Assembly: GCF_022921055.1 (NCBI RefSeq)
Contig: NZ_CP095061.1
Coordinates: 1,341,501 to 1,405,500, forward strand
Direction: 5' to 3'
Length of the DNA: 64,000 nucleotides
Source: Hymenobacter volaticus
GTDB lineage: Bacteria; Bacteroidota; Bacteroidia; Cytophagales; Hymenobacteraceae
Shown here: piece by piece, positions 10,125-18,822 of the stretch
Position numbering within the stretch: position 1 is the first letter of the stretch
Layout of the letters: each line of letters opens with the position of its first letter
Translations under genes and position numbers: made by a program
The notes under the pieces: model-generated
What the model was told of the DNA's origin: nothing
Databases searched by the model: none
The model's input: the letters and a program-made list of their open reading frames with translations, nothing else

Positions 10125-13100
10125 ATGATTCCCTTATTACCCCATTCCCCTTCCGGCCGCTTCCTACGGCGCGTGGTGTTCGCCCAAACGCTCGGCATCA
10201 CGTTGCTGAGTACCGTTAGTTTGGCTTCGCCGCACCCTTCCAAAGCGCAGGATTTCTTGGAGCAGCCTATTACGCTGCAAACCCGCAACCAGCCCATGTA
10301 CGCGGTTCTGAACAAGATTGAAAGCCAATCGGATGTGCGGTTTCAGTACAGCAAGCAGCTGATTGGCGCAAGTCGGCGCGTGTCGATAACGGCTACCGAC
10401 GAGCCACTGGCCGAGGTGCTGCACAAGCTGCTCGACCCGCTACACATCAAGTACGAGGCCGTAGAAGACGACATCATTCTCAAACCGCTGACTACCGCCG
10501 ACATCAACGTGACCGGCCGGGTGCTCGACGAAACCGGCTCGGGCTTGCCCGGTGTGAACGTGGTAGTGAAAGGCACTTCCAACGGCACCCAAACCGGCCC
10601 CGACGGCACTTTCACCCTCACCGCCCCCGACAATGCCACCCTGGTGTTTTCGTTTGTGGGCTACACCGCGCAAGAAGTGGCCGTGGGCGGCCGTACCACC
10701 GTCGATGTGACTATGGCGCCCGACACCAAGGCGCTCAGTGAGGTAGTGGTGGTAGGCTACGGCACGCAAAGCCGGCGCGACGTAACCGGGGCCGTTGCTC
10801 GCGTGGAAGGCGACGAAATTGTGAATCAGCCGGTGCAAACGCCCACACAGGCCTTGCAGGGCAAGATTGCCGGCGTGCAAATCACCACCAGCGGCGCGCC
10901 TAATTCTCAGCCCACGGTGCGCATCCGGGGTACGGGTACTTTGCTGGCCGGCGCCAATCCGCTTTATGTAGTGGACGGGGTGCAAACCACCGACATCCGC
11001 AACCTAAGCAACGCCGACATCGAAACCATCGACGTGCTGAAAGATGCTTCGGCGGCCGCTATTTACGGGGTGCGCGGGGCCAATGGCGTTATCATCATCA
11101 CCACCAAGAAAGGCAAGCTCGGCAAGCCGATCCTGAGCTACAGCGCCACCGGCGGCTTCAAGCAAGCCGCCCGCCTCGTGGACATGGCCGACGCCAACCA
11201 GTACGTGAACTACCTGCGCGACACGTCGCCGACCACGACCATTCCCGACTTCTCGGGCTCTACCGATTGGTACGACGAGATTTTGCGCCGCAGCACCTAC
11301 CAGAACCACAACCTGGCCGTATCCGGAGCTAGTGAGAACGTGCGGTATTACTTCTCGGGCAACTTGTTGCAGGACGATGGCATCGTCATCAACAACAAGT
11401 TTAAGCGCCTCACCGTCCGTTCCAACACGGCATTTGACTTGTCTGATAAAGTCACAATTAGTTCGCAGGCCTCGTTTAGCCACGCTGATGCGCGCGATGT
11501 GAACATCGCCACGGCTTACGGCAATGCCTACCGGGCGGCGCCCATCATCCCCTCGAAAGTGGGCAACTTGTACGGCAATACCTCGGCGTTCGGCAACGTG
11601 GGCAACCCGGTGCTCGATATCGAGCAGAACAACAACAAGCTGATCGAGAACCGCTTGCAAGGCAACGTGGGCATTGATGTGAAACCCGTAACGTGGTTGA
11701 CGTTTCGTTCGGCCATCAACGTGGACTTGAACGCGCTGAACCGCCGCGTGTACGACTACCAGTACCTCAACGACCAGAACACCTTCCTGACCACCGGCGG
11801 CAACCAGCGCAATCAGCGCAGCAACCTCACCATCACGAAAGAGGACCGGTACCGCTACTTGTGGGAAAACACGGCTACATTCCAAAAGACGTTCAACGAC
11901 CAGCACAACCTGACGGTGTTGGTTGGGCAGGTGGTGGAAGAAGGCCAGTTCACGCCTTTCTCGGCATCGCGCCGGGATGTGCCCGCCGACCCCAACCAGT
12001 GGTACCTCAACGCCGGGGACCCGAACACGGCCGTCAACGGCTTCGTCGATCCGCTCGACCCCGATCCGTTTTTGCCAGCTAAGGACCGTCGCATCTCGTT
12101 TTTGGGACGCGTCAACTATGCGTTCAAGGATCGGTACCTGTTTACGACCAACCTGCGCCGCGACGCAACGTCGAAGTTTAACCAGGACCGGCGTAATGGC
12201 TTTTTCCCTTCAGTCGGTTTAGGGTGGGTGGTTTCCGACGAGGCTTTTCTGCAAGACAACAGCGTGCTGAACTTCCTGAAGCTGCGCGCCAGCTTCGGCC
12301 AGCTCGGCAACGACCAGATTCCGGCTAACTCGTACGTTGTGACGGCCAATTCCAACATTCCGTACGTCATCAACGGGCAGCCGGTGCTTGGCGCGACCAT
12401 CACGCAGCTCAAGGACCGGGATGTGCGGTGGGAGACCACAACGGAGTACGATTTGGCCGTGGAATTTGGCTTGCTCGACAACCGCCTGACCGGTGAGTTG
12501 ACGTACTACGACAAGACCACTTCCGACGCGCTTATTCCGGTGACCATTCCGGGTATTCTCGGGGACCCCGACAACCAGTACATCACCAATGCTGCCGACA
12601 TCACCAACAAGGGCATTGAGGCGGGTTTGAACTGGCGTTCCAGCATTGGCGGCAGTGCCGACTGGAGCTACAACTTCGGGGCGAATGCCACCTTCAACAA
12701 AAACCGCATTGCCAACCTCAATGGCGGGCAGGCGCTGTTTGGCGGCACCAACCTCGTGACCCGCTCCGACAACGGCGTGGCGGCCGGTAGCTTCTATTTG
12801 CTCGAAGCCATTGGCGTGTATCAAACGGCCGACGAAATTGCTAATTCGCCTCGCTCTACCTTCGGTACGCCGCAGGTCGGCGACTTGAAGTACGCCGACA
12901 CCGACGGCAACAACGTGATTGACTTGCTGGACCGCCGCTACTTCGGCTCGTACCAGCCGCCGGTCTACTACGGCATCAATGGTGGGCTCAACTACCGCAA
13001 CGTGGACTTCTCGTTTGTGCTGTCGGGCAACCTCAACAACAAGGTCTACAACGCCAAGAAGCAGCTGCGCACCACCGGCACCGACAACGTGGAAGCCGAC

Positions 13101-13436
13101 TTCGCCAACGACCGGTGGACGGCCACCAACCCCTCCAACACCAACCCACGGTCCATTCCGAGCAGCCTGCCCAACTCCACGTACTTCCTGGAATCCGGCG
13201 ACTTTATGCGGCTAACCAACTTGGTAGTGGGCTACACGGTGCCCGGCACGGCGCTAGAGCGGTTCCGGTTGAGTTCGTTGCGGGTGTTTGCCTCGGCCCA
13301 AAACCTGTTCACCATCACCAACTACAGCGGCTTCACGCCGGAGCTGGCGGGTGGTCCGCTCGATTCGGGTATCGAAGCCACTTCCTATCCCATTAGCCGC
13401 GTGATTACGCTCGGGCTGAATGTCAACTTCAAATAA
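10125..13436 (+). CDS. SusC/RagA-type TonB-dependent outer-membrane receptor with STN domain
   Basis: The product is 1103 residues from the ATG at 10125, which opens a signal peptide (FAQTLGITLLSTVSLAS, cleavage near SKAQ). Next come an STN signalling domain (residues about 45-115), a carboxypeptidase-D-like beta-sandwich (VTGRVLDETGSGLPGVNV, about 125-200), a TonB-box-like EVVVVGYGTQ, the plug (RIRGTGTLL, NPLYVVDGVQ) and the beta-barrel to the C-terminal NVNFK. It imports oligosaccharides through the outer membrane with the SusD partner. The STN domain is what contacts FecR, so this receptor probably also senses the substrate. An in-frame TTG at 10086 lies upstream but gives an unlikely signal sequence. 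Confidence 0.95.
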   Translation: MIPLLPHSPSGRFLRRVVFAQTLGITLLSTVSLASPHPSKAQDFLEQPITLQTRNQPMYAVLNKIESQSDVRFQYSKQLIGASRRVSITATDEPLAEVLHKLLDPLHIKYEAVEDDIILKPLTTADINVTGRVLDETGSGLPGVNVVVKGTSNGTQTGPDGTFTLTAPDNATLVFSFVGYTAQEVAVGGRTTVDVTMAPDTKALSEVVVVGYGTQSRRDVTGAVARVEGDEIVNQPVQTPTQALQGKIAGVQITTSGAPNSQPTVRIRGTGTLLAGANPLYVVDGVQTTDIRNLSNADIETIDVLKDASAAAIYGVRGANGVIIITTKKGKLGKPILSYSATGGFKQAARLVDMADANQYVNYLRDTSPTTTIPDFSGSTDWYDEILRRSTYQNHNLAVSGASENVRYYFSGNLLQDDGIVINNKFKRLTVRSNTAFDLSDKVTISSQASFSHADARDVNIATAYGNAYRAAPIIPSKVGNLYGNTSAFGNVGNPVLDIEQNNNKLIENRLQGNVGIDVKPVTWLTFRSAINVDLNALNRRVYDYQYLNDQNTFLTTGGNQRNQRSNLTITKEDRYRYLWENTATFQKTFNDQHNLTVLVGQVVEEGQFTPFSASRRDVPADPNQWYLNAGDPNTAVNGFVDPLDPDPFLPAKDRRISFLGRVNYAFKDRYLFTTNLRRDATSKFNQDRRNGFFPSVGLGWVVSDEAFLQDNSVLNFLKLRASFGQLGNDQIPANSYVVTANSNIPYVINGQPVLGATITQLKDRDVRWETTTEYDLAVEFGLLDNRLTGELTYYDKTTSDALIPVTIPGILGDPDNQYITNAADITNKGIEAGLNWRSSIGGSADWSYNFGANATFNKNRIANLNGGQALFGGTNLVTRSDNGVAAGSFYLLEAIGVYQTADEIANSPRSTFGTPQVGDLKYADTDGNNVIDLLDRRYFGSYQPPVYYGINGGLNYRNVDFSFVLSGNLNNKVYNAKKQLRTTGTDNVEADFANDRWTATNPSNTNPRSIPSSLPNSTYFLESGDFMRLTNLVVGYTVPGTALERFRLSSLRVFASAQNLFTITNYSGFTPELAGGPLDSGIEATSYPISRVITLGLNVNFK

Positions 13437-13445
13437 GCTACGCCG

Positions 13446-15004
13446 ATGTCTTTCCAACTTCCCACTTCTTTCTCGCGCCGTACCGGCACGGCGGCTTTAG
13501 CACTCACTTTGGCGCTGGTTAGCAGCTGCAACGACTACCTCGATGTGGCGCCGCAGGGGCAACTCAGTGAAGATGCCATTCGGACCGACCCCGCCGCCGC
13601 TCAAAAGCTGGTAGACGGCGTGTACAACGTGCTGTATCTCGGCGGTTTCGGCCCCGATGTGCACAGCTTCCAGTTCATCATCCTGACCGATATTGCCTCC
13701 GACGACACCGACAAAGGCAGTACCCCCAACGACTTTGCCGACGCCGCTGCCGTCGACAACTTCACGCTGACTTCCACCAACAGCGTTATCAACAACGTTT
13801 GGAACGGGCACTTCCAGGCCATATCGCGTGCCAACCAAGCCCTCGACAAGATTCCGCTGAGTCCCGCCCGGAGGCCACCAAAAATCAGTTGCTCGGAGAA
13901 GTACGCTTTTTGCGCGCTTACTTCTACTTCAATTTGGTGCGGCTTTACGGGGGCGTACCGTTGCTCGACCGGGTGCCGGCTACTTCGGAAATCAACAACC
14001 CGGAGTTTCAGCGCCGGGCCACTGCCGAAGAGATATATCAGTTCATTGTGAGTGACTTGCAATTTGCAGCGGATAATCTAGCGCCTAAATCAACCGCTCA
14101 AACGGGTCGGACCACCAAAGCCGCCGCTCAGGCCATGTTGGCTAAGGTGTACCTGTATCAGAAAAACTACCAGCAGGCCTACGCCCTGACCAACGAGATT
14201 ATCCAGGGCCGCTCGGGAGCCTACGCGCTGTACCCAAACTACGCCGACGTGTGGCGCACGCCGGGCGCCAACAGCTCGGAATCCATCTTCGAGATACAGA
14301 CGGGCGTTAACGCCGCCTGCAACAACTCGGCGGTCAGCATTTACACCGTGTGCCAGGGCCCGCGCTCCGGTGGCCGCGGCGGGTGGGCCGATTTGGGCTT
14401 TGGCTTCAACACGCCCACGCAAGACTTGGCTAATGCCTACGAACCCAACGACGTGCGCCGGGCCGGCTCCATTATCTTTATCAATCCTACTGCTCCGGCT
14501 GGTCAGCGTTCCACGGGCACGGTGCTTTGGGACGGATTCCGCATCCCGAGCAAGGACTCGGTGGAAGGCTTGCGCTACAGCTACAAAGCCTACCACAGCC
14601 GCACCCGTGAAGCCAACTGCGGCAACAACGACTACCTGCCCAAGAACGTCCGAATCCTGCGCTACGCCGATGTGCTGCTCATCAACGCCGAAGCGGCTTT
14701 GCAAATCGGCAACACCGGAGCTGCTGCTACTAGCCTGAACCTCGTGCGCACCCGCGCCGGCCTGCCAAGTATCGCAACCCCCACGCTCGCGCAAATCTGG
14801 CGGGAGCGTCGTGTAGAACTGGCCCTGGAACAGGACCGGTTCTTTGACCTGGTGCGTCAGGAAAGCGTGCAGCCCGGCCGCATCGTTCCCATTTTCGCGG
14901 CCCAAGGCAAGACCTTCACGAAAGGCAAAAACGAAATCTACCCCATCCCGCAAGCCCAAATTGACCTCAGCGGCGGACAACTCACGCAGAACCCCGGATA
15001 CTAA
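13446..15004 (+). CDS. SusD/RagB-type glycan-binding lipoprotein (frameshifted)
   Basis: After restoring one base the product is 519 residues. The lipobox is LALVSSC followed by NDYLDVAPQGQ, the common start of mature SusD proteins. The SusD N-terminal domain (LVDGVYNVLY, ISRANQALDKIP) and C-terminal RagB domain (FLRAYFYFNLVRLYGGVPLL, YLPKNVRILRYADVLLINAEA, RRVELALEQDRFFDLVR, GKNEIYPIP) are complete. The frame breaks around 13863-13865; one more C gives LSPRPEATKNQLLGE. It starts nine bases after the SusC stop, so the two are one unit and act together at the cell surface. Confidence 0.93.
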
Positions 15005-15016
15005 GCGGCGAGGGGC

Positions 15017-15167
15017 ACCTCGTCCCCTAGCCTCCTCTCCTCGGGGAGAGGGGGAACTAGCTTTTTAGCTCTAAAAATTTAACTGCCAACATTCCCCTAA
15101 AACTAGAGCTGGCTAAACTAGCAGTTAGTTCCCCCTCTCCCGAGGAGAGGGGGCTAGGGGTGAGGTC
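15017..15167. repeat. Long inverted repeat of the CTCTCC-CGGG-GAGAGG type
   Basis: A left arm at about 15017-15062 and a right arm at about 15123-15167 are near-perfect inverted copies with a few mismatches. Each arm also contains its own short palindrome, CCTCTCC-tcgg-GGAGAGG, and ends in a CTAG-rich edge. About 60 AT-rich bases lie between the arms. It sits between susD and the GH144 gene and looks like an inserted non-coding palindromic element; it could fold in mRNA and lower read-through into the enzyme genes. Confidence 0.8.
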
Positions 15168-15178
15168 AACCGGATGCT

Positions 15179-16537
15179 ATGACTACCAAACTCCTTGTAC
15201 TGCTGTGCCTGCTACTGCCAGGCTTGCTCCACGCGCAGCAAAAACCCGCACCTAAAAAAGCAGCTACCACCAAGTTCGACCCGCGGCAGCGGCCCCGCAA
15301 TCTAACCGACGAGCAACTCCTCGACCAAGTGCAGCGGCAAACGTTTCGCTACTTCTGGGACTTCGGGCACCCCGTATCAGGTATGGCGCGCGAGCGGAGC
15401 AACGTGGCCTACGAGTATGGCAACGAGGTAGTAACGACGGGCGGTACGGGCTTCGGCATTATGGCCATCATCGTGGCCGCCGACCGCAAGTGGATTACGC
15501 GGGAGCATGCCGCTACGCGCATCCTGAAAATCGTGAAGTTTCTGGAAAAGGCGGATTCGTTTCACGGGGTGTTTTCACACTGGCTGAACGGGGAAACTGG
15601 CAAGGTCATCCGGTTCAGCCAGAAGGACGATGGGGGAGACTTGGTGGAGACATCGTTTCTATTTGAAGGCCTGATTTGTGCCCGCCAATACTTCACGCAG
15701 GAAACCAAAACCGAGCAGGAATTGCGCAACCATATTCTGTGGATGTGGGAGGGGGTGGAGTGGAACTGGCACACGCAAGGCGGCCAAAACGTGCTCTACT
15801 GGCACTGGAGCCCCAACAACGGCTGGAGCATGAACCACCAGATTCATGGCTGGAACGAGTGCCTGATTACCTACGTGCTGGCCGCGTCCTCGCCCAAATA
15901 CGCCATCGACAAAAAGGTGTACGACCAGGGCTGGGCTACTGGTGACTACTTCCGCAACGGCAAGGAGTTCTACAAAACCAAGCTGCCCTTGGGCTTCGAC
16001 TACGGCGGCCCGCTGTTCTTCTCGCACTACACTTTCCTCGGCCTCGACCCCCGCGGCCTAAAAGACCAGTACGCCGACTACATGCAGCAAAACCAGGCGC
16101 ACACCCGCATCAATTACGCCTACTGCGTCGACAACCCCAAGAAGTACAAAGGCTACGGCCCCAACAGTTGGGGCCTTACCGCCTCCGACAGCTACAAAGG
16201 CTACGCCGCCCACTCGCCCTCCGAAGACCTCGGCGTGATTTCGCCCACCGCGGCCCTCTCAGCTATGCCCTACGCACCTGCCGAGTCGATGGCCGCCCTC
16301 AAGCACTTCTACAACGACCTCGGCGACAAAATTTGGAGTGATTACGGTTTCGTCGATGGCTTCAGTGAGCACCACAATTGGTACGCCAAGTCGCACCTCG
16401 CCATCGACCAGGGGCCCATCGTGGGCATGATAGAAAACCACCGCACTGGTCTGCTCTGGAAGCTGTTCATGAGCAGCCCCGACGTGCAGCGCGGCCTCAC
16501 CAAGCTCGGTTTTGAAAGCCCGCAGATCAAGAAATAA
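15179..16537 (+). CDS. GH144-type glucoamylase-like protein (endo-beta-1,2-glucanase candidate)
   Basis: The product is 452 residues with a signal peptide (LLVLLCLLLPGLLHAQ). The rest matches the glycoamylase-type (alpha/alpha)6 family PF10091: LLDQVQRQTFRYFWDFGHP at the front, VVTTGGTGFGIMAIIVA, DLVETSFLFEGLICAR, WNECLITYVLAASSP and the late DLGVISPTAALSAMPYAP. In characterised Bacteroidota members this family is GH144, which cuts beta-1,2-glucan to sophorooligosaccharides. The assignment to GH144 is from motif memory, not a search. A GH3 gene downstream is the expected partner that would complete the breakdown to glucose. Confidence 0.88.
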   Translation: MTTKLLVLLCLLLPGLLHAQQKPAPKKAATTKFDPRQRPRNLTDEQLLDQVQRQTFRYFWDFGHPVSGMARERSNVAYEYGNEVVTTGGTGFGIMAIIVAADRKWITREHAATRILKIVKFLEKADSFHGVFSHWLNGETGKVIRFSQKDDGGDLVETSFLFEGLICARQYFTQETKTEQELRNHILWMWEGVEWNWHTQGGQNVLYWHWSPNNGWSMNHQIHGWNECLITYVLAASSPKYAIDKKVYDQGWATGDYFRNGKEFYKTKLPLGFDYGGPLFFSHYTFLGLDPRGLKDQYADYMQQNQAHTRINYAYCVDNPKKYKGYGPNSWGLTASDSYKGYAAHSPSEDLGVISPTAALSAMPYAPAESMAALKHFYNDLGDKIWSDYGFVDGFSEHHNWYAKSHLAIDQGPIVGMIENHRTGLLWKLFMSSPDVQRGLTKLGFESPQIKK

Positions 16538-16700
16538 CTCTCTCAGGAACGCTTCTGAAATAATAAATAGCGAAAGACCGTCCTATCCGGCATCCGCTTG
16601 TCGAAGCGTCGCGCCGGGGTGATAATCGTTACTCCCGCGTCAGCATGCCAAGTGTTTCAGCTCCGCTCAGGGTGCGTCCTTTTAATTAGCCGTTCAATTT

Positions 16701-18458
16701 ATGCTCAGAATACTGCTTCTGTTCTTCGCGGCGACGCTGAGCTTAACTGTTCAGGCTCAACCCACTTCCAGTCCTGGCCAGCGTACGTATTGCAACCCGC
16801 TGAACGTAGACTACGGCTATACGCCCATTCCAAACTTCGCTGAAGCAGGTAAACACCGCGCCACTGCCGACCCGGTTATTACGCTCTACAAGGGCGAATA
16901 CTACTTGTTTTCAACCAACCAATGGGGCTACTGGCACAGCCCGGACCTCTACAATTGGAAATTTATTTCGCGCTCCTTTCTGCGGCCTGAGCACAAAGTG
17001 TACGATGATTTGTGCGCGCCTGCCGTGTTCGTGCTCGGCGATACGCTGCTGGTGTACGGCTCTACCCAAGAAAAGAACTTTCCAATCTGGATGAGCACCA
17101 ATCTCAAAGCCAACGAGTGGAAACCAGCCGTCGACCCGTTCCAGATTGGCGCCTGGGACCCTGACTTTTTCCTGGATACCGACGGCAAGTTGTACTTGTA
17201 TTGGGGGAGTAGCAACGTGTATCCGCTCTACGGGCAGCAAATCAGCCGCAAAACTTTCCAGCCAATTGGCGAGCGGAAAGAAATGTTCGGTTTGAACGAC
17301 AAGCAGTTCGGCTGGCAGCGTTTCGGCGAATACCTCGACAATACCTTTCTTGATCCGTTTATGGAAGGCGCCTGGATGACCAAGTACAAGGGCCAGTATT
17401 ATTTGCAATACGGCGCACCCGGCACCGAATTCAGTGGCTATGCCGATGGCGTGCAAGTGAGCGACAAGCCGTTGGGACCCTTCAAGCCGCAGCCCCATAA
17501 CCCGTTTGCTTACAAGCCCGGCGGCTTCGCCCGCGGGGCCGGCCACGGCAACACCTTCCAAGACACTTACGGCAACTGGTGGCACCTGTCTACCATGGTG
17601 GTATCGGTGAAAAACAACTTCGAGCGGCGGCTTGGCCTGTGGCCCGCCGGCTTCGACAAAGAAGGAGTGCTCTACGCCAACACTACCTTCGGCGACTATC
17701 CGCACTACCTGCCTACCGGCCCCGAAGACCACCTGAAAAGCCGTTTCGCGGGCTGGATGCTGCTCAACTACCAGAAGCCAGTGCAAGTCTCTTCCACATT
17801 GGGCGGCTACTTACCCAATTATGCTGTCGATGAGAGTATCCGGACCTATTGGAGCGCGGCTACGGGCAACAAAGGGGAGTATCTACAAACTGATTTGGGC
17901 GACCTCAACACCGTGCACGCCATCCAAATAAACTATGCCGACCAAGATGCGCAGTTCCTCGGCAAGCAGCCCAATATCTATCATCAGTATAGGCTCTGGC
18001 ACTCCCTAGACGGCAAAAAGTGGAAAGTGCTGGTTGATAAAAGCGCCAACAAAACCGACGTGCCCCACGAGTACATCGAGCTACCCGAGCCGGTTCGTAC
18101 CCGCTACCTCAAACTCGAAAACGTGCATATGCCTACTGGCAAATTCGCCATCAGTGGCCTACGGGTGTTCGGGAAGGGGAGTGGCGCCACGCCAGAGCCG
18201 GTAAAAGGATTCGTGGTGCTCCGAACCGAGAAAGACAAGCGGAGCGCCTGGCTCAAATGGACGCCCACAGACAACGCCTATGCCTACAATATCCACGTTG
18301 GCATCAGCCCCGATAAGCTCTACAACTGCATCATGGTGCACGGCCAAAACGACTACTATTTCAAAGGTATGGACAAAGACTTGCCCTACTATTTCACCAT
18401 TGAAGCCATCAACGAAAACGGCATATCCTCCCGCATCCCCGTCGTGACAGTGAAATAA
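16701..18458 (+). CDS. Secreted GH43-like protein with CBM32 and fibronectin III modules
   Basis: The product is 585 residues with a signal peptide ending at VQAQ. Residues about 25-340 form a five-bladed beta-propeller of the GH43 clan: the base Asp in HRATADPVI, the modulating Asp in GAWDPDFF and a candidate acid Glu in DPFMEGAWM. An F5/8-type (CBM32) module follows (NYAVDESIRTYWSA ... LQTDLGDLN ... RYLKLENVHMP), then a fibronectin III-like end (AWLKWTPTDNAYAYNIHV). The substrate is unknown; many beta-propeller relatives of this size sit next to GH144 and GH3 genes. It is transcribed with the flanking locus genes. Confidence 0.85.
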   Translation: MLRILLLFFAATLSLTVQAQPTSSPGQRTYCNPLNVDYGYTPIPNFAEAGKHRATADPVITLYKGEYYLFSTNQWGYWHSPDLYNWKFISRSFLRPEHKVYDDLCAPAVFVLGDTLLVYGSTQEKNFPIWMSTNLKANEWKPAVDPFQIGAWDPDFFLDTDGKLYLYWGSSNVYPLYGQQISRKTFQPIGERKEMFGLNDKQFGWQRFGEYLDNTFLDPFMEGAWMTKYKGQYYLQYGAPGTEFSGYADGVQVSDKPLGPFKPQPHNPFAYKPGGFARGAGHGNTFQDTYGNWWHLSTMVVSVKNNFERRLGLWPAGFDKEGVLYANTTFGDYPHYLPTGPEDHLKSRFAGWMLLNYQKPVQVSSTLGGYLPNYAVDESIRTYWSAATGNKGEYLQTDLGDLNTVHAIQINYADQDAQFLGKQPNIYHQYRLWHSLDGKKWKVLVDKSANKTDVPHEYIELPEPVRTRYLKLENVHMPTGKFAISGLRVFGKGSGATPEPVKGFVVLRTEKDKRSAWLKWTPTDNAYAYNIHVGISPDKLYNCIMVHGQNDYYFKGMDKDLPYYFTIEAINENGISSRIPVVTVK

Positions 18459-18822
18459 GAGGACATATGTTTCACCTGATAAATTTCAGCTACAGTGTCC
18501 ATTCTGCTTGATTTTGCATACTCTCGTCACTAGCACAATCAGAACGTCCTGCTGAGCGGAGTCGAAGCATCTCGCGTGGTGTCGTTGAAGTGCTAACTGT
18601 TTTACCACACGAGCGAGATGCTTCGACTCCGCTCAGCAGGACAATACCACTATAACGACAGCACGTCAGGGTGTTCGGCTGCATTGCACTGCGTTCAGCA
18701 GGACAGTATGAATCTGACGTCAGTAGCGAGATACTTCCATCACGCAGATGCCAGATAGAGCACAACTATCTACTTTCGCATTCACTCACTCTATCATCCT
18801 ACTCACACCCTTTCATTCCCAC
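18459..18822. other. Gap before the GH3 gene, filled by palindromic repeats
   Basis: No gene is seen between the GH43-like stop and the GH3 start. Most of the gap is the repeat at 18546-18642 plus a decayed second arm at about 18673-18706. Confidence 0.55.
18546..18642. repeat. Dispersed palindromic repeat, copy 2
   Basis: The left arm starts GTCCTGCTGAGCGGAGTCGA and the right arm ends TCGACTCCGCTCAGCAGGAC. The inner GAAGCATCTCGCG pairs with the right-arm CGAGATGCTTCG. This copy has CAGGAC where copies 1 and 3 have CATGAC, and a further one-sided fragment with GTTCAGCAGGAC follows at about 18690-18706. Confidence 0.85.

Noticed and set aside
11004..11906. Long open frame antisense to susC
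   Set aside because: It mirrors the codon pattern of susC, has no recognisable family and lies wholly inside a secure gene.
13799..13900. Programmed frameshift in susD (and similarly in carB)
   Set aside because: No slippery heptamer with a downstream pseudoknot was seen, and the same single-base loss occurs in nine unrelated genes, so an assembly error is simpler.
14090..14980. Open frame antisense to susD
   Set aside because: It is explained by the GC-rich third positions of susD; no domain or start context supports it.
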